From the NCBI RefSeq assembly GCF_030244015.1, contig NZ_JASSYX010000003.1:806001-870000 (forward strand): a DNA stretch of 64,000 nucleotides. Reading direction: 5' to 3'. The translations under genes were made by a program, and so were the position numbers. Numbering within the stretch: the first letter of the stretch is position 1; each line of letters begins with the position of its first letter. Below, piece by piece: positions 44,404 through 51,937 of the stretch. The stretch is from Pedobacter ginsengisoli (GTDB lineage Bacteria; Bacteroidota; Bacteroidia; Sphingobacteriales; Sphingobacteriaceae). The notes beneath the pieces were generated by a model. The model was not told the DNA's origin, ran no database searches, and saw nothing but the letters and a program-made list of their open reading frames with translations.

Positions 44404-44440
44404 GGCGCATATTTTAATTAACCGTCCTAAAAAAAATGAA

Positions 44441-45406
44441 ATGATATTAGTTACCGGTGCTACTGGATTTTTAGGAGCAGAATTAATACATCAACTCAGC
44501 ACTGCCAAATATAAAATAAGGGCATTAAAACGTAAGGACTCCTTAATTCCTCCGCTGATCGAAACCAATAAGGACATTGACTGGGCTGTTGCTGATATCA
44601 ATGATATTTCTGCGCTCGAAGATGCATTTGACGGCGTTACCCAGGTTTACCATTGTGCGGCATACATTTCATTTAACCCCAAAGACAAATCAAAATTACT
44701 CAGGGTAAACATTGAGGGAACCAGCAATATTGTGAATTTATGCACCTCCTTTGGCGCAAGACTGGTTCATGTCAGCTCAGTGGCAGCATTGGGAAACGCA
44801 AAAAAAGGGCAGCTGATCACTGAAAAAGATTTCTGGGAATACGATTCTAAAGCGCACAGCTATGCCATTTCAAAATACGAAGGTGAAATGGAAGTATGGC
44901 GCGGCATCGCCGAAGGTCTTGATGCCGTAATTGTAAACCCTTCCGTAATTATCGGTGCGGGAGCGGGCTATACCGGCAGCGGCGCGATATTTAAACTGGT
45001 GAAAGACGGTTTATCCTATTATACAAAAGGAGCGACAGGAATTGTAGACGTTCAGGACGTGGCGAAAAGTATGATCGCGCTGATGAACAGCGGGTTAAGC
45101 GGAGAACGCTATACCCTCTCGTCAGAGAACTATCATTACCGGCAGTTCTTTGCCGAGATCGCAAAAGGTTTTGGGATAAAGGCACCTTCAAAAGAAGCCG
45201 CACCCTGGATGCTGGGCATAGCCTGGAGGGCTGCCAGCCTTGCTGCTTTGTTTACAGGCAAACCGGCAGCGCTGACCAGCGACGCCGCCCGCAGCAGCAC
45301 CAACGAAAGTTTATACAGCAACGAAAAGATAAAGCGCACGATCGGGATACAGTTTAAACCCCTTGACCAAAGTATCGCAGAAGTGTGTGCAGCATTGAAA
45401 ACCTAA
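44441..45406 (+). CDS. NAD-dependent epimerase/dehydratase (extended SDR)
   Basis: I chose the ATG at 44441 (321 residues) because the protein then opens with the dinucleotide-binding motif MILVTGATGFLGAEL; a longer form from 44360 would overlap the divergent arginase-like gene. The extended-SDR signatures are GATGFLG, VYHCAAYISF, and the catalytic SSVAALG with the YAISKYEGE (Tyr-x3-Lys) motif. The C-terminal region resembles dihydroflavonol-4-reductase-like or nucleotide-sugar epimerase enzymes; the substrate cannot be told. It is followed after eight bases by the SerB-type fusion gene, so they are probably one operon. Confidence 0.85.
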   Translation: MILVTGATGFLGAELIHQLSTAKYKIRALKRKDSLIPPLIETNKDIDWAVADINDISALEDAFDGVTQVYHCAAYISFNPKDKSKLLRVNIEGTSNIVNLCTSFGARLVHVSSVAALGNAKKGQLITEKDFWEYDSKAHSYAISKYEGEMEVWRGIAEGLDAVIVNPSVIIGAGAGYTGSGAIFKLVKDGLSYYTKGATGIVDVQDVAKSMIALMNSGLSGERYTLSSENYHYRQFFAEIAKGFGIKAPSKEAAPWMLGIAWRAASLAALFTGKPAALTSDAARSSTNESLYSNEKIKRTIGIQFKPLDQSIAEVCAALKT

Positions 45407-45414
45407 ATAACCTC

Positions 45415-46713
45415 ATGAAACAAAAAAATATTTACATCATTGATTTTGACAGCACCTTTACCCAGGTTGAGGCATTAGATGAACTGGCACGGATCTCCCT
45501 GAGCAAGCATCCTGATAAAGAAGCGATTTTTCAGAAGATAGAAGACCTGACAAATCTGGCTATGGAAGGAAAGCTATCCTTTAGTGAAAGCCTGGCCCAG
45601 CGTGTGAAATTGCTTGAGGCCAATGAAGATCACCTGAAACAGCTGATCACCAGGTTAAAGAAAAAAGTATCTGCATCGTTTTCCCGCAATGCGGATTTTT
45701 TCAGGAAACATGCTGACGAAGTACTGATCGTTTCCGGTGGCTTTAAAGAGTTCATCACACCCGTAGTGAGCCGTTACCACATTAAAAAAGAAAACATTTA
45801 CGCCAATACTTTTGTAACCACCGGGGATGGAAAGATCATCGACTACGATCACGCCAACCCATTGAGCGAAGAGGGCGGAAAAGTGAAACTGATGCAGCAG
45901 CTGAATTTGGAAGGCAATCTTTATGGCATTGGCGACGGATATTCTGATTTTCAGCTGCGCGAAAGCGGGCTGATCAAAAAATTCTATGCTTTTACTGAAA
46001 ATATCTCAAGAGAGAGCATCGTCAAAAAAGCAGACCATGTGACGCCAAGTTTTGACGAATTCTTATATGTGAATGACCTGCCCAGAGCCATATCTTACCC
46101 TAAGAACAGGATCCTTTGTCTCATCGTCGGAGACGTTGACCCGAAAAGTGTGGAAATGCTGAAAAAAGACGGCTTTTCAGTCCGTCACAAAGATTCGTTT
46201 GAAGAAAAATATGTCGCCGACGTGCACATGATGCTACTGGCGGACGGAGAGAAAATGGATCAGGAGAAATTGAAAAGGGCTGTAAAATTAAAAACTTTAG
46301 GATACCTGGGCAGCGCAAAACAAAAAGTAGATATTGCTACCTGTACTGAACAGGGCGTCGTCGTGTTTGATGATGTGAAGCACAATCCGCACAACCTCAC
46401 TTTCATCCCAAAACGGATGATCGATTTTATGAACACAGGCACCACCTACCTGAGTTCCAACTTCCCCAACCTGCAGTTGCCGAGGATCGAGAAATCACAC
46501 CGGCTGATCCACATCCACAAGAATGTACCAGGTATTATGGCTAAGGTAAACACTATTTTTGCCAAACATGACATCAATATCGTGGGGCAATTTCTGATGA
46601 CCAATCCGAGTATAGGTTATGTGATCACTGACATTAATGCACAATACGACAAACAATTGTTTAAATCCCTCAAAAAGATCGAGCATACGATAAAATTCCG
46701 TGTACTGTATTAA
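45415..46713 (+). CDS. SerB-type phosphatase fused to a SerA-like substrate/ACT module
   Basis: A 432-residue protein (ATG 45415). Residues about 5-205 are a HAD-IB phosphoserine-phosphatase domain with motif I DFDSTFT (Asp10, Asp12), motif II VSGG and motif III GIGDGYSDFQL. Residues about 225-345 resemble a shortened phosphoglycerate dehydrogenase fragment (CLIVGDVDPKSVEMLKKDGF, VDIATCTEQGVVVFDD, MNTGTTYLSSNFPN). No complete NAD-binding GxGxxG domain is present. Residues about 355-432 are an ACT domain similar to the SerA C-terminus (RLIHIHKNVPGIMAKVN). It probably dephosphorylates phosphoserine under serine feedback control (inference). Confidence 0.83.
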   Translation: MKQKNIYIIDFDSTFTQVEALDELARISLSKHPDKEAIFQKIEDLTNLAMEGKLSFSESLAQRVKLLEANEDHLKQLITRLKKKVSASFSRNADFFRKHADEVLIVSGGFKEFITPVVSRYHIKKENIYANTFVTTGDGKIIDYDHANPLSEEGGKVKLMQQLNLEGNLYGIGDGYSDFQLRESGLIKKFYAFTENISRESIVKKADHVTPSFDEFLYVNDLPRAISYPKNRILCLIVGDVDPKSVEMLKKDGFSVRHKDSFEEKYVADVHMMLLADGEKMDQEKLKRAVKLKTLGYLGSAKQKVDIATCTEQGVVVFDDVKHNPHNLTFIPKRMIDFMNTGTTYLSSNFPNLQLPRIEKSHRLIHIHKNVPGIMAKVNTIFAKHDINIVGQFLMTNPSIGYVITDINAQYDKQLFKSLKKIEHTIKFRVLY

Positions 46714-46733
46714 CTCTTGAGCGGGGGTTTAGT

Positions 46734-46741
46734 TACCTTTG
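46734..46741 (+). promoter_or_regulatory. -7 element before tryptophan dioxygenase gene
   Basis: TACCTTTG matches TAnnTTTG and lies 19 bases before the ATG at 46761. The spacing to a TTTG box is not met, so this is tentative. Confidence 0.35.
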
Positions 46742-46760
46742 CAGGAACTAACTTACTTTA

Positions 46761-47726
46761 ATGGAATTAACACCCCAAATAAAAGACAAACTGAACCAGC
46801 TGCAGGAGAAGTATGCAGCAATGGGCCAGGACATGTCTGCCTACCTGGATGGTTTGCTGTATGCTGATTTTTTAACCTATTGGGATTATATCCATCTCGA
46901 TACGCTGTTGAGTCTTCAAAATCCCAAAACACCTTTCCCTGATGAAGAGATCTTTATCATGTACCATCAGATTACGGAACTGTATTTTAAACTCTCCCTG
47001 CATGAGTTCAGCCAAATTGCTGAACATGCTGAGCTGACGACGAAGTTCTTTACAGAACGTGTAAAACGCATCAATACCTATTTTAACGCCCTGGTCACCT
47101 CCTTTGAGGTGATGGTCAACGGGATGGAGAAAGAACAGTTTCTGAAGTTTCGTATGTCCCTGTTGCCGGCCAGCGGCTTTCAGTCGGGCCAGTACCGCAT
47201 GATCGAGATCTGTGCCACCGATTTTGGCAGGCTCATAGACAAAAGCAAGCGGGAAGAACTGGCAAATGCAACTATTGAAGAACAGTTTGAGTACATCTAC
47301 TGGAAGTTTGGTGCTACAGAACTCGCCAGCGGCAAGCAAACGCTTACCCTGAAGCAATTCATCAGCAAATACGCAGATCAGTTTCTCCAGCTGATCAAAG
47401 AACGCAGGGAAACCAATTTTGCAGCACTTTACCATAAACTTGCTGCAAAAGGCGAAGATGTTTCAACCCTGGCTGATGAACTCCGGAAACTGGATCTGTA
47501 TGTGAATGTGGAATGGCCGCTTTCGCATTACAAATCCGCAGTGCGGTACCTGGAAAGAGATCCTGTAGATATTGCCGCTACCGGTGGTACCAACTGGCAG
47601 AAATATTTACCGCCGCGTTTTCAGAAAAGAATCTTTTACCCATTCCTGTGGACGGAAGAACAAATGGAAGAATGGGGCAAAAGCTGGGTACTTAGTGTTC
47701 TCAAAACACTTAGAAATGAGGCATAA
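46761..47726 (+). CDS. kynA: Tryptophan 2,3-dioxygenase
   Basis: A 321-residue heme dioxygenase that opens the indole ring of tryptophan to N-formylkynurenine, the first step of tryptophan breakdown. Signatures are FIMYHQITELYFKLSLHEF (about 65-83) and PASGFQSGQYRMIEI (about 136-150), both shared with other dioxygenases of the family. WPLSHYKSAVRYLE (about 253-266) carries the likely axial heme His, and ATGGTNWQKYLPP follows. The protein is somewhat shorter than many family members but looks complete. No other kynurenine pathway gene is in the window. Confidence 0.9.
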   Translation: MELTPQIKDKLNQLQEKYAAMGQDMSAYLDGLLYADFLTYWDYIHLDTLLSLQNPKTPFPDEEIFIMYHQITELYFKLSLHEFSQIAEHAELTTKFFTERVKRINTYFNALVTSFEVMVNGMEKEQFLKFRMSLLPASGFQSGQYRMIEICATDFGRLIDKSKREELANATIEEQFEYIYWKFGATELASGKQTLTLKQFISKYADQFLQLIKERRETNFAALYHKLAAKGEDVSTLADELRKLDLYVNVEWPLSHYKSAVRYLERDPVDIAATGGTNWQKYLPPRFQKRIFYPFLWTEEQMEEWGKSWVLSVLKTLRNEA

Positions 47727-47804
47727 GCAAATCTTTATTGCAAAATAAAAACACTTTTACAGCCCAATTATTCTTATTTTTACCATCATATATTTTTTAC
47801 TAAA

Positions 47805-48872
47805 ATGAACGAGACGTTGGACATTACGATCAGCAAGGCTGATCAGAGCAGATTAACGGTAACAGATTTTTCTCAGTTGCCTTTCGGAAAGGTTTTTTCC
47901 GATCACATGTTTATTGCGGATTTTAATAACGGAGAATGGTCGAACCTGCAGGTCCTGCCATACGGCCCCGTCCCAATGAGCCCTGCTATCTCTGCCCTTC
48001 ACTATGGACAAGCTATTTTTGAAGGCCTGAAAGCTTATCGCCAGGCTGACGGCAAAATCAGCGTTTTCAGAGCAGATAAGAACTTCGAACGTTTCAACAA
48101 ATCGGCACACCGCATGGCGATGCCTTCAATTCCTGAGGAAATTTTCATGCAGGGTATTGCTGCACTGATTGAAATAGATGAGAGATGGGTTCCGGCACAA
48201 GAAGGGTATTCACTATATATACGCCCTGTGATGTTTGCTACGGATCCTTACCTTGGAGTTAAGGCATCAGATTCTTATAAGTTTGTGCTGATGACTACGC
48301 CAACTGGCCCGTACTACAGCAAACCTCTTACAGTCAAAATCGAAACAGAATATACACGTGCTGACGATGGCGGAGTAGGTTATGCTAAAACGGCAGGGAA
48401 CTACGCAAGATCAATATATCCTTTTCAGGAAGCAATGAAAGAAGGTTTTGATCAGCTGATCTGGACCGACGCCGCTACTCATGAATTTATTGAAGAAGCC
48501 GGAACAGCAAACCTGATCTTTGTGATTGATGGTAAACTGGTAACGCCTTCTGTAAGAAGCACTGTTTTGGACGGGGTTACCCGTGATACGATCATCACCC
48601 TGGCTAAAAAGGCAGGAATTGGAGTGGAAGAAAGACGTGTGAGCGTAAAAGAAGTGATCGCAGGAATAGAAAACGGCAGCCTGACTGATGCTTTTGCAGC
48701 AGGAACTGCGGCCACTGTCACCCCTATTGGCCAGATTGGCTATGAAGGCAAGCTTTATACTTTAACAGACCCTGCCACCCGTGCCATTTCTGCGGGTATT
48801 GCCAAAACTCTGAATGACATCCGCTACGGATTGATCCCTGATGAGTTTGGCTGGAACTGGACGGTGAAATAG
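47805..48872 (+). CDS. ilvE: Branched-chain amino acid aminotransferase
   Basis: A 355-residue PLP enzyme of fold type IV that transaminates leucine, isoleucine and valine. Motifs are GPVPMSPAISALHYGQAIFEGLKAYR (given in parts), the PLP lysine region GGVGYAKTAGNYARS, EEAGTANLIFVIDGKL and VTPSVRSTVLDGVTRDTII. The N-terminus (about 1-45) is typical of the longer Bacteroidota type. It stands alone, closed by a strong hairpin after the stop and convergent with the methyltransferase downstream. Function is well supported. Confidence 0.95.
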   Translation: MNETLDITISKADQSRLTVTDFSQLPFGKVFSDHMFIADFNNGEWSNLQVLPYGPVPMSPAISALHYGQAIFEGLKAYRQADGKISVFRADKNFERFNKSAHRMAMPSIPEEIFMQGIAALIEIDERWVPAQEGYSLYIRPVMFATDPYLGVKASDSYKFVLMTTPTGPYYSKPLTVKIETEYTRADDGGVGYAKTAGNYARSIYPFQEAMKEGFDQLIWTDAATHEFIEEAGTANLIFVIDGKLVTPSVRSTVLDGVTRDTIITLAKKAGIGVEERRVSVKEVIAGIENGSLTDAFAAGTAATVTPIGQIGYEGKLYTLTDPATRAISAGIAKTLNDIRYGLIPDEFGWNWTVK

Positions 48873-48886
48873 TCTTTTATAGATTT

Positions 48887-48923
48887 TTTAAAAAAGGTGT
48901 CTTTTGTAAAGGCACCTTTTTTT
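48887..48923. terminator. Bidirectional terminator between ilvE and the methyltransferase
   Basis: The arm AAAAAGGTGTCTTT pairs with AAAGGCACCTTTTT (14 bp with one G-U wobble) around a 3-base loop, with T-runs on both strands. The plus-strand T-run overlaps the stop codon of the minus-strand gene. Confidence 0.9.
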
Positions 48924-49824
48924 ATGCGTACGGATTTTTTGGAATATATATCAGCCGGTAGCCTGATTTCTCCAGTTTCTTTAAGAGCTGATCTTCCGGC
49001 AGCTCTTTAAACACCACCGCTGACAGAACCTGGCTGGGAATCAGCCTTAACTTAACGGCGAAATCAGTCAGCTTTTTTCTAAGATAGATCGACCTGAACT
49101 CCTTGTTTCTATAGGATCTCAGGCTGGTTTCCGCTCCTTTAAAATAAAAATTTGGATTGATTCCTTTGAATGCCACTAAGGGCAGATTTAAGCCCGCTGC
49201 AAATTTTTCCAGCTCCCTTTCAGATAATTTATAAACAAAGTTACCAACTGGTTCATAAGAAAACCTGTTCTTCCAGACCTTTGCGGTCAGGCCTTTGAAC
49301 CCAGACAGGACATTCATTAAAAACAAAAGCAAAGGCATTCTGGAGACGGGATCTTGTGGTTCTATCAAAACTATACCTTTTTTAGCAACCCTGATCATTT
49401 CGTATAAAGCGGCATAAGGTCTTGGAAAATGGTGGTAAGACTCTTTACATAGTAAATAATCAAAAGTATTTTGCGGATATGATAGCTGCTCTGCATTTTG
49501 AGCACTAAAGTGCTGAATGAGCCCTTCCTTTTTTGCAATGCTTAAAAAATCTGTGTTCAAGTCGCTGGCCGTCACATGGCTGCCCATTTTAAGAATGTAA
49601 CCGGCATCGAAACCATAGGCATCGCCAATCGTTAACCAGCTCTCATCCTTTGCTTCAAGAAGTGGGTCAATGCAACAAAAAAATAAATGCTGCAGCCACT
49701 TTTCAATATGATCAGCAGTGCTGTTTAACTTATGTTTCTGCAAGTACGCTGCTTTGCTCTGCCCTGTTGGAAATTGCCGGTTGTACCAGTCCTCATGCTT
49801 TTTATAACTTTCTTTGTTAAACAT
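48922..49824 (-). CDS. Class I SAM-dependent methyltransferase
   Basis: A 300-residue protein with a methyltransferase domain (about 55-160): the motif I-like WLTIGDAYGFDAGYILKMG, the acidic motif II end HVTASDLNTDFLSIAK, then NTFDYLLCKESYHHFPRPYAALYEM and a VLIEPQDPV motif III region. It resembles Methyltransf_11 small-molecule enzymes; the substrate is unknown. The C-terminal half (about 170-300) adds a helical region without motifs. It is solitary, with an AT-rich stretch upstream of its start, and convergent with ilvE. Confidence 0.8.
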   Translation of the reverse strand: MFNKESYKKHEDWYNRQFPTGQSKAAYLQKHKLNSTADHIEKWLQHLFFCCIDPLLEAKDESWLTIGDAYGFDAGYILKMGSHVTASDLNTDFLSIAKKEGLIQHFSAQNAEQLSYPQNTFDYLLCKESYHHFPRPYAALYEMIRVAKKGIVLIEPQDPVSRMPLLLFLMNVLSGFKGLTAKVWKNRFSYEPVGNFVYKLSERELEKFAAGLNLPLVAFKGINPNFYFKGAETSLRSYRNKEFRSIYLRKKLTDFAVKLRLIPSQVLSAVVFKELPEDQLLKKLEKSGYRLIYIPKNPYA

Positions 49825-49968
49825 CTACGCCTGTCATTTTACTACATTACGCGGCAAAAACGGGTAATGCTGGGCAAAAAAAATAAATATTTTTTTCGCT
49901 GCGTTTACGCGTTCCGTTACGTAATAGGAGTAAGAAACTTATGTATATTCGTCGCCTGAATTATTTAA

Positions 49969-50556
49969 ATGAGCCCCTCCGGAATGCAAACCACTAAACT
50001 GGTAAAAGGTTGTTTAGCCAACGACCGTTCTGCACAGGAAGGCCTTTATAGACTGTTTTATGCCGATACACTGAGACTTTGCATCAGATATTTAAAAACA
50101 AATGATCTTGCAAAGGAGGCGTTGAATGCGGGATTTTTAAAAGTATTTCAAAATATCGGCTCATTTGACATGCAAAAAGGGGAAATAGGTGCATGGATAA
50201 GGACCATTATGGTTAGAACGTGCATAGATCTTGGTCGTAAGGAACTCAGGTTTTCCACTGACATCAGTGACGACGGGATTGCCGAAAGGATGGCTGTTTC
50301 GCCGGAAGTACTGGACAAGTTATATGCGGAAGACCTGGTTTCCATAATCAGAGATCTGCCAAATGCGCTACAAGTGGTTTTCAACATGTACGTTGTAGAC
50401 GGGTACTCACATAAGGAAATAAGTGAAAATTTAAACATAACGGAAAGTACATCGAGATGGCATCTGTCTGAAGCAAAAAGACAATTGAGAGCCCTGCTTG
50501 CCCCCAATGTGACGCCGAATGATCAGCCAACTGAACATAAACGATCTGCAAAATGA
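49969..50556 (+). CDS. ECF-type RNA polymerase sigma factor
   Basis: A 195-residue sigma-70 family protein (start at 49969 or Met5, 49981). Region 2 covers about residues 20-85 (YRLFYADTLRLCIRYLKTND ...GAWIRTIMVRTCIDLGRK). Region 4 has the helix-turn-helix VVDGYSHKEISENLNITEST (about 141-160). It resembles extracytoplasmic-function sigma factors. The next gene begins four bases before its stop (ATGA overlap) and encodes a membrane-anchored barrel protein, so the pair is translationally coupled; that partner may be its anti-sigma factor (inference). Confidence 0.85.
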   Translation: MSPSGMQTTKLVKGCLANDRSAQEGLYRLFYADTLRLCIRYLKTNDLAKEALNAGFLKVFQNIGSFDMQKGEIGAWIRTIMVRTCIDLGRKELRFSTDISDDGIAERMAVSPEVLDKLYAEDLVSIIRDLPNALQVVFNMYVVDGYSHKEISENLNITESTSRWHLSEAKRQLRALLAPNVTPNDQPTEHKRSAK

Positions 50557-51890
50557 AAAATTCAGGATGGAACCATAGGCTTTGGCGCAAAAAACTGGAC
50601 AGACTTCAGGTCAATGAGGATGCGGAATCATCATGGTCTGAGATGCAGTCAATTCTTGATAAGAATATGCCGGTCCTGCACCATGCCTCAGGCAATGCAG
50701 GCGGAAGTACCGTTAAAACCATTGGGAGTAAAATAGTTTCTTTGACCGGGTATATTTTGCCCGCAGCAGCGATGATCTCCATCATTACCTATCTTGCTGT
50801 AAAGGAACCCAAACCTGCAAAACCTGCTGCCAGGCCTGACAAAAAGGAGCTGCTACCGGAAAAGGAAACCATAGATACGGCCTTGGATTCTAAACCCGCA
50901 CCCGAAGAGGGACCTTTCATTAATCCTTCAGGATCAAAAGAAGAAATGGTTATACTTTCAAAAAAAGGAATAACGACTGAACTATTAAAACACGGAGTCC
51001 GGGAAACATTGTCCGTAAATGTAGTGCAGAACACCACCGCCAAAAAATTCTTCCCGTCATTAAATGATATACAGCTGATAGTTCCGCTTCTGCCGGATAC
51101 CTTTTTATATCAAAAACTTTTGATACTGCGGCAACCAAATATCATCGCTGTTAGCCAGAGCGGCAGTGCTGCGGCTGTATCCTCAACCGAGGAAACTATT
51201 CTGCGGGCAATAAAAGACCGGCGCAAAAAAAACCGGCCAGTCAAAATAGATAATAGAAAAACTGAACCCGGAAAGATCAAGAAACAACGTGGGTTGAATC
51301 TTGCGTCGGGGCTTTCTGCAGGTGCCGGAACAGGAGTAAATATTTACAGATCAGGTACGACTTTCTTTGTGGAAGGTGCGCTCGGCTATGCCCTTAATCA
51401 AAGGATCAGCATAAATACCGGTCTCAGAGGGAACACAGCGAGAGCAATCAATGGCGTATATAATTTTGAGAATTATAAGCCCACGGATTCTTCCGCCCAG
51501 CATTTGTCTGTTGCAGATTCCAGGAAACTTACAGTTGCCGATGTTCAGCTGAACCTAGAATATAAAATTTCTAAAAGCATAAGCTTCAAAGCAGGGCCGG
51601 TGGTCAGGTTTAAGATGAAAGAAACTAATGTGAGCAGTAAACTGGATACTTCTGTATATCATAAAGGTGTGATATATGATCTTCAAAAAATAAATAAAGA
51701 GATCAATGGCACACAGACAAGCGGGATCGCTATTGGATTTTCTGCGGAAGTGGGCATCCATATCCGGCAATTTGGTATCAACGCAGGTTATATAAAAAAT
51801 CTCAAACCGTTCAAGACTGCTAATGCTCTGGGCTCCTACAAAAATGCTGATGGCAGTTTTCAGCTGGGCATTCGTTATAATTTCAAGTAA
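50553..51890 (+). CDS. Membrane-anchored outer-membrane-barrel-like protein, coupled to the ECF sigma gene
   Basis: A 445-residue protein. The first 60 residues are cytoplasmic and charged (MKNSGWNHRLWRKKLDRLQV), followed by one membrane helix (about 67-84) and a Pro/Lys/Glu-rich linker. The C-terminal 160 residues form a beta-barrel-like region (LASGLSAGAGTGVNIYRSG, IRQFGINAGYIKNL, DGSFQLGIRYNFK) ending in Phe-Lys. I do not recognise a single known domain combination. The overlap with the sigma gene suggests an anti-sigma or envelope-sensing role, with the N-terminus binding sigma; this is inference. It might otherwise be an outer-membrane protein of the PorT-like type. Confidence 0.65.
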   Translation: MKNSGWNHRLWRKKLDRLQVNEDAESSWSEMQSILDKNMPVLHHASGNAGGSTVKTIGSKIVSLTGYILPAAAMISIITYLAVKEPKPAKPAARPDKKELLPEKETIDTALDSKPAPEEGPFINPSGSKEEMVILSKKGITTELLKHGVRETLSVNVVQNTTAKKFFPSLNDIQLIVPLLPDTFLYQKLLILRQPNIIAVSQSGSAAAVSSTEETILRAIKDRRKKNRPVKIDNRKTEPGKIKKQRGLNLASGLSAGAGTGVNIYRSGTTFFVEGALGYALNQRISINTGLRGNTARAINGVYNFENYKPTDSSAQHLSVADSRKLTVADVQLNLEYKISKSISFKAGPVVRFKMKETNVSSKLDTSVYHKGVIYDLQKINKEINGTQTSGIAIGFSAEVGIHIRQFGINAGYIKNLKPFKTANALGSYKNADGSFQLGIRYNFK

Positions 51891-51937
51891 TCGACCTGAT
51901 TGAGTAACATATCGACAACATTTTTCTAAATTAGGGC

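Noticed and set aside
44360..44440. Upstream start for the epimerase
   Set aside because: It would overlap the divergent gene's start and place 27 residues before the dinucleotide-binding motif; a -7 promoter box lies within this segment.
49855..49920. Origin or AT-rich regulatory element before the sigma gene
   Set aside because: There is a short A/T run and a repeated CG(T/C)TTACG-like pattern, but no DnaA boxes or clear palindrome to support a specific call.
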